Below are positions 1-5,228 of a stretch of DNA of 7,245 bases, piece after piece. Both the position numbers and the translations under genes were made by a program. Position 1 is the first letter of the stretch, and every line of letters starts with the position of its first letter. The stretch comes from Candidatus Uhrbacteria bacterium (lineage in GTDB: Bacteria; Patescibacteriota; Patescibacteriia; UBA9934; UBA10169). The stretch spans positions 5,630-12,874 of the forward strand of contig DNYJ01000010.1 in the NCBI GenBank assembly GCA_003505155.1. Direction: 5' to 3'. The notes under the pieces were generated by a model, which did not search any database, was not told the origin of the DNA, and saw nothing but the letters and a program-made list of their open reading frames with translations.

Positions 1-213
1 AACTACGCATGGAAGAGCGAGGTGGACATCATCCCGCTTGAATCAGCAACCACAGTTGTGGATAACGAGACTCTTGGCACATTACCCGTCTCTCTTCCTT
101 CGATATGGATCGAGAACGAACGAGATCTCGTCACCTCGCTTGAGCCGTTCAATCCGAAAACCTCGTCGGAAGCAGCCTTCTACGCTTGGGCTCAAGAGCG
201 ACTTTGGAGATAA
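1..213 (+). CDS. 3' end of an unrecognised gene (partial)
   Basis: The frame is open from the first base of the window (reading NYAWKSEVDII...) to a TAA at 211-213, so about 70 C-terminal residues are visible and the true start lies outside. A GTG at 22 exists in this frame, but the frame continues upstream without a stop, so it is probably internal. The visible part is acidic and hydrophilic, ends in SEAAFYAWAQERLWR, and has no membrane segment, cysteine or recognisable motif. I cannot assign a family. Its last 22 bases overlap the end of the convergent Cys-rich gene, so both genes use both strands of 192-213. Nothing between its stop and the convergent gene could hold a terminator. It could be a chance open frame, but its continuity into the window edge and compact fit with the neighbour favour a real gene. 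Confidence 0.5.
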   Translation, partial: NYAWKSEVDIIPLESATTVVDNETLGTLPVSLPSIWIENERDLVTSLEPFNPKTSSEAAFYAWAQERLWR

Positions 214-1916
214 GCCAAATAGCAACTTCGGCAGTAGATCTTCCTCTTTGGGAAGGTTTTGTTTTTGGCGACGGTGATTGGGACGGCACACTTAGCGCAC
301 ATGCGAAGCTCAAAGTCGAAGAGGTTCATCTCTCGCCAAATGTCTTCAACACGCGATGTGAAGTGCCAGCGAGGAACACGCACGCCGAGTTTTTTGTAGA
401 GATCAATTTCCGCGGGAAAGAGTGTGAACGGCCGATTGAGCTTTGGATCAAGAAACGCCTTGCCTTTGACGCGATCGGCGTCTTCGAGACGACTCGGAAT
501 CTCGCTCGGAGAAAGCAAATGCTTCCCTTCCCAATTGCCAAACGCTCCGTCAAGACCTGTCTCGAAGTCAACGATGCCGAGCTGCTCTCGCTCTTGGGGT
601 TTATCATCGAGAAAAAAGGAGCCTCCGGAATACGCAAACGGGCCTTGCGCAAACCGACCGTAGAGCGGCATGCCGTATTCACCTCGATCGAGCATCGCGC
701 ACTTTATTTCGTTGAGATTCTTCCGATAGTCACTCTCCGAGTACGCCTTGTTGAAGAGATGAAACCGCTTGCGCTTGAGCCCCACGCATCCAAAACAATC
801 CTCGCAGTCGAAACATTCAATGCAGTACTCGCAACGCTGACATTGCTGAACAACCCAACAGAAACGGCAATCGTTCGAGTGGATAGCAATCATGTCGCCA
901 TAGCAATGCGCTGATCCCGGATGGCATCCAAGAACGCAGTCTTCCGTTCCAAGATTCGCCCACACACTCCACGAACAATCTTTGGCGCCTTCGCTGTACC
1001 AGCAGTTCTGACAGTTCACGCAGTTGTTGAGATATTCTCCGCTGGAGTTTTCGGCTTTGAGATTAAAGTTCTCCGGCCAGATCGCCTCCGTTCCCAGCCG
1101 ATGGAGAAAATCAGTGTAGAAACGCTTGAAGGTATCGCGATCGCCAAGATCGAGCCCTGCATGCCGCTTCTTCCACTCGCCTTCAGAGAGTTGCTCCCCG
1201 TCCCAGAGATACTTCGCGCGGCGGCAATTGAACGTCATGAAGCAGGATTCACAATTCCAGCAGTCGAAAATAAAGTCGCAGTTGAACGAATTGCGGGAGT
1301 TGCGCGCAACGCGGCAACGGTGCAAATCAAACGACATCATCACGTTGTAAGATTCCCTCACGCGCATGGACCAGCAAACCTCGGCGCAGTCTTCAAGATC
1401 AATCGAGTCGGAACAGTAGAATGATCTCTTACTGCGGCATCCTTCGACAAAGTAACTGTTCTCGTCGCCAAGCGAAATGCGGGCAATGGAATTGATCGGT
1501 CTCTCGATATTTTTGCGGGCGCTCATGGGCACGCGCATGGCAAGATCGTAGAGCTGATCGAAAATCGGACGAGACATGTCCGCGTTGCTTGCGATCTCCG
1601 AAAAATCTTTCTGATGCCATGCTTCATCATCCATGACAAGCCACGGCGTGTGGGGATGGATATGCGAGAGAATCGGTTTCCCGCTCTCCACGTCCGTGTT
1701 CCACCACCAAGAATACCCCGTCAAAAGTTGTCCCATGAGCTTGAAATACGTCTTAGGAGAAACCTTCATCGGCGGCACATTGAATCTGCGCCATCGCTCA
1801 ATGTCAATCTCCGTCACTTCCCATCGCTCCCCCGTCATCTCACAAACTCGCTCGCCATGTTTGGTGGCATCAAGAATGGCTTTGATCTTCATGTTGAAGT
1901 TGGGAGTGTTGTTCAT
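192..1916 (-). CDS. Cysteine-repeat protein with C-terminal zinc ribbon (CPR-type hypothetical)
   Basis: A 574-residue protein with 32 cysteines. From memory it resembles a family common in CPR genomes, usually annotated as hypothetical. Three parts are visible. (1) Residues 22-120 carry C25EMTG and a Trp/Pro/Asp-rich stretch ending MSRPIFDQL; family members usually have a second CxxC knuckle near residue 53 and this one has VSPKTY instead. (2) Residues 155-380 carry cysteine repeats: CxxCxxC at 219-225 and at 299-305, then seven cysteines at exactly three-residue steps, 359 to 377, ending FGCVGLKRKRFHLFNKAYS. (3) Residues 540-565 form a CxxC-18-CxxC zinc-ribbon pattern. There is no signal peptide or membrane segment, so a cytoplasmic metal-binding protein is the likeliest reading; the biochemical role is unknown. 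ATG 1916 was chosen because a promoter fits directly upstream. ATG 1892 (MKIKAIL) is an alternative; neither has a well-placed Shine-Dalgarno. Expression is probably controlled by the palindromes in its promoter. Confidence 0.85.
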   Translation of the reverse strand: MNNTPNFNMKIKAILDATKHGERVCEMTGERWEVTEIDIERWRRFNVPPMKVSPKTYFKLMGQLLTGYSWWWNTDVESGKPILSHIHPHTPWLVMDDEAWHQKDFSEIASNADMSRPIFDQLYDLAMRVPMSARKNIERPINSIARISLGDENSYFVEGCRSKRSFYCSDSIDLEDCAEVCWSMRVRESYNVMMSFDLHRCRVARNSRNSFNCDFIFDCWNCESCFMTFNCRRAKYLWDGEQLSEGEWKKRHAGLDLGDRDTFKRFYTDFLHRLGTEAIWPENFNLKAENSSGEYLNNCVNCQNCWYSEGAKDCSWSVWANLGTEDCVLGCHPGSAHCYGDMIAIHSNDCRFCWVVQQCQRCEYCIECFDCEDCFGCVGLKRKRFHLFNKAYSESDYRKNLNEIKCAMLDRGEYGMPLYGRFAQGPFAYSGGSFFLDDKPQEREQLGIVDFETGLDGAFGNWEGKHLLSPSEIPSRLEDADRVKGKAFLDPKLNRPFTLFPAEIDLYKKLGVRVPRWHFTSRVEDIWREMNLFDFELRMCAKCAVPITVAKNKTFPKRKIYCRSCYLAYLQSRS

Positions 1917-1924
1917 ACCTGTGG

Positions 1925-1954
1925 ATAATTGTCACGACGTGACAATATCGTCAA
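1925..1954 (-). promoter_or_regulatory. Predicted promoter of the Cys-rich gene
   Basis: On the minus strand, TTGACG (1954-1949) is followed after 18 bases by AATTAT (1930-1925), a 5/6 match to the -35 and a 4/6 match to the -10 consensus. Transcription would begin around 1917-1918, at or one to two bases before the ATG at 1916, so the mRNA would be nearly leaderless. The spacer is almost filled by the first 19-bp palindrome (1928-1946), the classic position for a repressor that blocks RNA polymerase. The promoter is inferred from sequence only. Confidence 0.5.
1928..1946. promoter_or_regulatory. Palindromic operator, copy 1
   Basis: ATTGTCACGACGTGACAAT is a perfect 19-bp palindrome around a central A at 1937. 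It lies between the -35 and -10 elements predicted for the Cys-rich gene and overlaps three bases of the -10. This looks like the site of a dimeric helix-turn-helix regulator, probably a repressor. I do not recognise the regulator, and no candidate is encoded in the window. Confidence 0.7.
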
Positions 1955-1957
1955 TGT

Positions 1958-2314
1958 TCATAGGGATATATTGTCACGTCGTGACAAGTTTCTACTCTGA
2001 TGATCCCCTGACAACACCGCAAGGACGTTGTGATCTACTTCCTCTCGCTCTCCTTGAGATTCATCCCAAGATTTCTCCATTTGCTCCATAAGTCCGACCG
2101 GTTCGCATTCAATCATCTGCCCGGACTTTAATGGTTGATCCGTGAGAACAAAAACGTCAACGTTATCGCCGTCTCCGCTCGTTGTCTCCATGATGAAGCC
2201 ATACGGATAAGGATACCTTCTCGACACCGTAACCGTTTGTCTGTATTCCAACGTTTTCTCATTGTAGAGATTTTTCTGGTTACTGCCGGCTTCGTTTTCA
2301 ATAAATACTTTCAT
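1958..2314 (-). CDS. Family I inorganic pyrophosphatase homologue, C-terminally truncated
   Basis: The 118-residue frame begins MKVFIENEAGSNQKN and clearly follows soluble family I pyrophosphatases (hydrolysis of PPi to phosphate, Mg-dependent, cytoplasmic). Counting from ATG 2314, K14 and the RRYPYPYGFI segment (32-41) match the substrate-binding region, and DGDNVDVFVLT (48-58) carries the three metal-binding aspartates (D48, D50, D53); the usual Pro/Glu of the signature is Asn. Homology runs through VDHNVLAVLSGD (93-104), where the usual D-x-K reads D-H-N, so the catalytic lysine is missing. The last 14 residues look unrelated, are encoded partly by an operator palindrome, and replace about 30-60 residues that normally carry further active-site Tyr and Lys. 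It is therefore probably inactive, or a decaying gene. ATG 2314 is preferred over ATG 2320 because it matches the family start and puts AGG eight bases upstream. Confidence 0.75.
   Translation of the reverse strand: MKVFIENEAGSNQKNLYNEKTLEYRQTVTVSRRYPYPYGFIMETTSGDGDNVDVFVLTDQPLKSGQMIECEPVGLMEQMEKSWDESQGEREEVDHNVLAVLSGDHQSRNLSRRDNISL
1970..1988. promoter_or_regulatory. Palindromic operator, copy 2
   Basis: ATTGTCACGTCGTGACAAG repeats copy 1, with the central base inverted (T for A) and one outer mismatch; its inner 17 bases are a perfect palindrome centred at 1979. The centres are 42 bp apart, four turns of B-DNA at 10.5 bp per turn, so two bound dimers would face the same side of the helix and could cooperate. 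This copy lies inside the 3' coding end of the pyrophosphatase-like frame. Confidence 0.7.
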
Positions 2315-2369
2315 AAACATCGCCTATTCCCCACTTCACCAAGGCTTTGATGGGTATGCGCGCGTCTGG

Positions 2370-2384
2370 CCCGGCTCTGCCGGG
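2370..2384. other. GC-rich hairpin in the gap between two minus-strand genes
   Basis: CCCGGC-TCT-GCCGGG is a perfect 6-bp stem with a 3-base loop, about 50 bases after the stop of the 362-residue gene and 55 bases before the pyrophosphatase start. There is no T-run on either side, so it is not a standard intrinsic terminator; it could be a transcript-end or processing hairpin. No convincing promoter was found elsewhere in 2321-2432. Confidence 0.35.
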
Positions 2385-2432
2385 AATTAGAGACACGATA
2401 CAAAAGCTTTTTCATGTCAGACGAAACGACTC

Positions 2433-3521
2433 TCAATCTCTGTGCTGTGCTTCAAACGCTTTTTGCGCACGCCTTATTACAAGCTCGAGCGCGATTGGAT
2501 CCATGGGTGCACCACTACTTCCATCCTCACGTTCTTTCTCCCACAAACGAAGCGGTACGAATGATAATACGCGATACTCACTTGTATCAGAAACAGACCT
2601 TTTTGGATCCCGGTTTTTGTTAACAGCCTCTGCCTCAAACACGTCATAGATACCTCCACGAAGCAAAGAAGCTCTTTCATCATTGACAATAGTTTTGGTT
2701 GCAAGAAATGTATGTTCACCTGCCTTCTTTGTTATTCCAATCAGAGTTCCATGAGATGTCAGGTAATCTATAACTCCGTTACTGACAGCTGATAAAAAAT
2801 ATTCTTCGGCATATGAGCAAACGGAGCTCGTAGACGTTTCGACCGAAGAACCGACAAACTCCTTGCTAACGGGAGCGGACACCAGCTCGGCAGTTCCATC
2901 TTCGACCGCGTGATCTAAGTCGAATTGCTCGCGCTCGGCTGTTGTCCAGTCTCGGAGCGGAATAGACGGCAACATTCCAAGCGGATACCCGTGCCTCAAC
3001 CGTTCTTGCAAATCCGCACTTGCCTCAGGAGTCATGTGCGGTCGATACTCATCAAAATGAAGTCCGAGAATTCGACCAGAAAACCGCCACGTCCCCGTCG
3101 GATTAGACTGCTTCAAGATAGATAAATAACGTCGGAACATGGAATGGAAGGCCTTTTCGGTCGAGAGTAAGGGAAACGTCGCGTGCACAAAAAACAGCGC
3201 TTCGCGTAATCCTTTCTGGGGTTCAACAACGCGAGCTTGAATTTGGCGAAGAAGCAGGTCAATGTTTCTGACGACAGACTCCGCCGTTTGCTCGTGATCA
3301 AGATGATCAGAAAGAATTACACCCATTTCGTCGCGAGGAAGAATTTTTTTGGAAAGAATTTTCAATGTCTCATCGAGATCCTCATTCAGAAACCCCAACC
3401 GAAGAGAACGTTCGCGTACCTCTGGGTTCATGATCAGTGCGTACCCCTGTACTCGGGATTTCTCACGAGCGTATCCCAGTTCCCCACGTTCCCTAAACGG
3501 ATTGCCTTTACCTTCTATCAT
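2433..3521 (-). CDS. Hypothetical protein, 362 residues
   Basis: I do not recognise this protein. It starts MIEGKGNPFRERGELGYAREKSRVQGY and is soluble-looking throughout: no signal peptide, no membrane span, one cysteine. Roughly residues 30-190 are charged and probably mostly helical, including EVRERSLRLGFLNEDLDETLKI-type amphipathic stretches. Residues about 195-230 form an acidic then Ser/Thr-rich linker (VSKEFVGSSVETSTSSVCS), suggesting two domains. The C-terminal part (about 230-362) alternates hydrophobic and charged residues and ends RRAQKAFEAQHRD. ATG 3521 was chosen because GGAGGGG sits just in front of it; the frame continues to a TTG at 3551, but that extension runs toward a terminator hairpin and has no ribosome site. 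It lies downstream of the RNA gene and its terminator, and upstream of the truncated pyrophosphatase, with no functional link evident. Confidence 0.75.
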   Translation of the reverse strand: MIEGKGNPFRERGELGYAREKSRVQGYALIMNPEVRERSLRLGFLNEDLDETLKILSKKILPRDEMGVILSDHLDHEQTAESVVRNIDLLLRQIQARVVEPQKGLREALFFVHATFPLLSTEKAFHSMFRRYLSILKQSNPTGTWRFSGRILGLHFDEYRPHMTPEASADLQERLRHGYPLGMLPSIPLRDWTTAEREQFDLDHAVEDGTAELVSAPVSKEFVGSSVETSTSSVCSYAEEYFLSAVSNGVIDYLTSHGTLIGITKKAGEHTFLATKTIVNDERASLLRGGIYDVFEAEAVNKNRDPKRSVSDTSEYRVLSFVPLRLWEKEREDGSSGAPMDPIALELVIRRAQKAFEAQHRD

Positions 3522-3522
3522 A

Positions 3523-3529
3523 CCCCTCC
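3523..3529 (-). promoter_or_regulatory. Shine-Dalgarno site of the 362-residue protein
   Basis: GGAGGGG directly before T and ATG 3521 is the strongest ribosome binding site in the window. It decides the start against the upstream in-frame TTG at 3551. The other genes show weak sites or none. Confidence 0.65.
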
Positions 3530-3556
3530 AGTCTACACAATCTTCCCCCAAACCGA

Positions 3557-3578
3557 AAACCCCGGTTCGCCGGGGTTT
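3557..3578 (-). terminator. Intrinsic terminator of the tRNA-like RNA gene
   Basis: On the minus strand, AAACCCCGG-CGAA-CCGGGGTTT forms a 9-bp stem with a CGAA tetraloop, followed by one more T and CGGTTT. It lies 27-48 bases downstream of the encoded CCA end and would close the RNA transcription unit. The T-run is short, so termination may be partial. The next gene starts only 35 bases further on, so some readthrough may feed it. The hairpin is near-symmetrical, but no plus-strand gene ends here. Confidence 0.6.
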
Positions 3579-3604
3579 CCTTGGTCTCGGACTTCACGTT
3601 TCCG

Positions 3605-3681
3605 TGGTGGAGCTGACCGGGCTCGAACCGGCAACTCTGGGTGGCAACCACAGTAAGGTTACCGATTACCTCTACAGCCCC
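3605..3681 (-). tRNA. tRNA or tRNA-like RNA with alanine-type acceptor, anticodon uncertain
   Basis: A 77-nt body with encoded CCA (3607-3605). The acceptor stem GGGGCTG (3681-3675) pairs with CAGCTCC (3615-3609), with a G3-U70 wobble and discriminator A, the classic alanine identity set. The T arm GCCGG-TTCGAGC-CCGGT (3632-3616) is canonical. The D arm can pair as GAGG/CCTT or AGGT/ACCT around a loop with GG, but the usual A14 fits only the second option, which leaves three linker bases. The anticodon arm is poor. Read as CTGTG-GTTGCCA-CCCAG it gives UGC (Ala), with one stem mismatch and C at 37. Shifting by one gives GCC (Gly), with a canonical U33/A37 but a G-G mismatch and a three-base variable region. 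A competing GTGG-TTG-CCAC hairpin would remove the loop altogether. The 3' half is secure; use as a normal decoding tRNA is not. Confidence 0.7.
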
Positions 3682-3807
3682 CTAACGTCCGAGGTAAATA
3701 AAACACAACTCCACCTTTTGCACGAAATGAGAAGAACTCACTTCGTGCACAACTTAGGGGGAGTTGTGTATTGCCACCCAGAGAAAACCGTTAGGCCTCA
3801 CTGTGTT
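3682..3807 (-). ncRNA. Structured leader of the tRNA-like transcript
   Basis: The predicted transcript starts near 3807 and reaches the tRNA-like body after about 125 nt. In transcript order it carries CCTAACG (3795-3789), then a 13-mer (3783-3771), then a long hairpin. The first can pair with CGTTAGG (3687-3681), which touches the first base of the acceptor stem. The second is a perfect complement of 3647-3635 inside the body. Together these two pairings interleave as a pseudoknot. There is no convincing reading frame, and none of the tmRNA tag or pseudoknot landmarks I would expect. A simple cleaved 5' leader is the alternative, but the density of perfect complementarity makes that less satisfying. 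Confidence 0.55.
3703..3769 (-). repeat. Two-part long hairpin in the RNA leader
   Basis: The outer stem pairs 3769-3760 (ACACAACTCC in the RNA) with 3712-3703, 10 perfect base pairs. It can be extended by two more past a C/U mismatch. The inner stem pairs 3749-3737 with 3731-3719, 13 continuous base pairs including one G-U, closed by the pentaloop UUCUU (3736-3732). The two stems are separated by an internal loop of 10 bases on one side and 6 on the other. As DNA it reads as an imperfect inverted repeat on either strand, but its position inside a promoter-to-terminator unit supports an RNA role. Confidence 0.7.
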
Positions 3808-3813
3808 AAATCC

Positions 3814-3842
3814 ATTCCATCACACTTTTTTCATTTTGTCAA
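3814..3842 (-). promoter_or_regulatory. Promoter of the tRNA-like RNA gene
   Basis: On the minus strand a perfect -35 TTGACA (3842-3837) is followed after 17 bases by TGGAAT (3819-3814), a 4/6 match to the -10. The start would be near 3807, giving a primary transcript of about 250 nt to the terminator at 3557-3578. The element begins 16 bases after the stop of the upstream RNase gene, so the RNA has its own promoter. Confidence 0.6.
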
Positions 3843-3857
3843 CGACGCTTCTGTGGA

Positions 3858-5228
3858 TTAAACCTCAATCGTCTCGCCGAACGCAGGAATCAGAACTTCC
3901 GTGCCAAGTTCTTTCTCGAGATGCTCTTTGAACGCAATCTTCTGCTCCGCGTCACCGTGGACGAGGATGATTTTTTTCGGAATTCCTCCTTCGGTTGGAT
4001 AGAGCCAGCGCGTCAGCTTATCGCGATCGCCGTGCGCGGAAAACGAGTGGATCTCTTTGATCTTCGCTTTGACGTTCACACGCTCTCCAAAAATCCTCAC
4101 TTCATTTGCCCCGTCTTGGATCGTTCTGCCAAGCGTGCCCTTGGCCTGATAGCCGATCACGAGAAGCGTCGTTGAAGGCTTGCTCAAATAACGCAAGAGG
4201 TGGTGCATGATTCGTCCTCCCGACATCATGCCGGAACCCGCGATGATAATTTTCGGAGCCGGCGCAAAGTTAATCGCTTTGGACTCGTCTTTGGAAAGCG
4301 TTTCACGTAAGTTTGGGAACGAGAAAAAATCACGGTCAGGATCGGAAAGCACGGGATCGTCGAATCGCAGGTACGCCTTAAAATCGCGATACGTCTGCGT
4401 CGCTTTAATCGCCATGGGTGAATCAAGGTAGATCGGCACGTCCGTCTGAAGATCGTTGAGAAGAATCTGATTGATCTCGTAGAGCACTTCCTGCGTGCGC
4501 TCGATTGAGAAGGCGGGAATCAAGAGAACGCCTTGCTCTCTCACCGTCGCTTCGATGCACGCCTTGAGATCGGCTCGCCGCACATCACTCCCTTCATGCA
4601 CGCGATCGCCGTACGTCGCCTCGCACACGACGATGTCAGCCTTGTGCAGAACCTCGGTGTCAGGCAGAATCGGCACGTTATCGTTGCCGATGTCGCCGGA
4701 GAAGACGATCCGCCTGCCCGGCTCTCCGCCGTGCCTCCCCTCCATATCAATCGAGATGAACGCGGAGCCAAGCACGTGCCCCGCTTCATGGAACATGGCC
4801 GTGACGCCGGGGAGAATTTCAATGGCATGGTGGTACCCGACGCTTTGCACGCGCTCAAACGCCAACGCGACATCTTCCATGTCAAACAACGGATCCTCGA
4901 GCGCGTCCTTTGCTTCTTCCGCAATGAGATGAGCTGCATCTTCAAGAACCAGACGAGAAAGCGGACGACAGGCTTCAGGCATGTAAATCATTCCCTCGAA
5001 ACCCTCCTTAACCAGTTTCGGAAGCCGTCCCGTATGATCGGCATGGGGATGCGTTACGAGAACGGCGGCAATCTCGGAGGGAGTGAACCCGAACGGTTCG
5101 CGATTCCACTCGGGATGCTCGCCTTGAAACATTCCGCAGTCAACCAAAAATTTTCCCGCCGGTGTGTCAACAAGATAACACGAGCCTGTTACTCCCCGGA
5201 CGGCGCCGTAGAACGCGATTTTCGCCAT
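3858..5228 (-). CDS. Beta-CASP metallo-beta-lactamase fold RNase
   Basis: A 456-residue protein of the beta-CASP branch of metallo-beta-lactamases, relatives of which are two-zinc endo/exoribonucleases acting on mRNA in the cytoplasm. All expected motifs are visible: D30 in LVDCG, THPHADH with H60/H62/D64/H65, H151 in EAGHVLGS, D179 in VFSGDIGN, motif A E203 in CEATYGD, the SGMMSGGR segment, motif B H399 in HSFSAHGD, and motif C H424 in LVHGDAEQ. It has no KH domain or RNase J C-terminal extension, and its length is normal for the short bacterial/archaeal type. ATG 5228 (MAKIAFYGAVRGVTG) is the family start. The frame continues 94 codons upstream, but that part is out-of-frame VKOR sequence. 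It overlaps the end of the VKOR gene by 40 bases and has no clear ribosome site, so translation is probably coupled. The exact RNA substrate cannot be read from sequence. Confidence 0.93.
   Translation of the reverse strand: MAKIAFYGAVRGVTGSCYLVDTPAGKFLVDCGMFQGEHPEWNREPFGFTPSEIAAVLVTHPHADHTGRLPKLVKEGFEGMIYMPEACRPLSRLVLEDAAHLIAEEAKDALEDPLFDMEDVALAFERVQSVGYHHAIEILPGVTAMFHEAGHVLGSAFISIDMEGRHGGEPGRRIVFSGDIGNDNVPILPDTEVLHKADIVVCEATYGDRVHEGSDVRRADLKACIEATVREQGVLLIPAFSIERTQEVLYEINQILLNDLQTDVPIYLDSPMAIKATQTYRDFKAYLRFDDPVLSDPDRDFFSFPNLRETLSKDESKAINFAPAPKIIIAGSGMMSGGRIMHHLLRYLSKPSTTLLVIGYQAKGTLGRTIQDGANEVRIFGERVNVKAKIKEIHSFSAHGDRDKLTRWLYPTEGGIPKKIILVHGDAEQKIAFKEHLEKELGTEVLIPAFGETIEV

Noticed and set aside
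186..914. Plus-strand open frame of 242 codons
   Set aside because: It lies wholly antisense to the Cys-rich gene, whose motifs are clear, and has no recognisable domain or ribosome site.
1928..1988. CRISPR or mobile-element inverted repeat
   Set aside because: There are only two copies, with no spacer array and no transposase or integrase frame in the window; promoter placement fits operators better.
3522..3551. TTG start extending the 362-residue protein
   Set aside because: It has no ribosome site, whereas ATG 3521 is preceded by GGAGGGG; the extension runs back toward a terminator hairpin.
3605..3807. Transfer-messenger RNA (ssrA)
   Set aside because: The acceptor and T arm fit tmRNA, but GGGGCTG lies just 77 bases from CCA with no room for a tag frame. 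The only GCA-initiated frame in the leader (reading A-I-H-N-S-P-stop) lacks a hydrophobic Ala-Ala end, and the order is not a simple circular permutation.
3771..3807. T-box leader controlling a downstream gene
   Set aside because: GGGTGGCAA loosely recalls the T-box core, but there is no specifier hairpin or antiterminator, and the 3' partner is itself a CCA-ended tRNA-like body.
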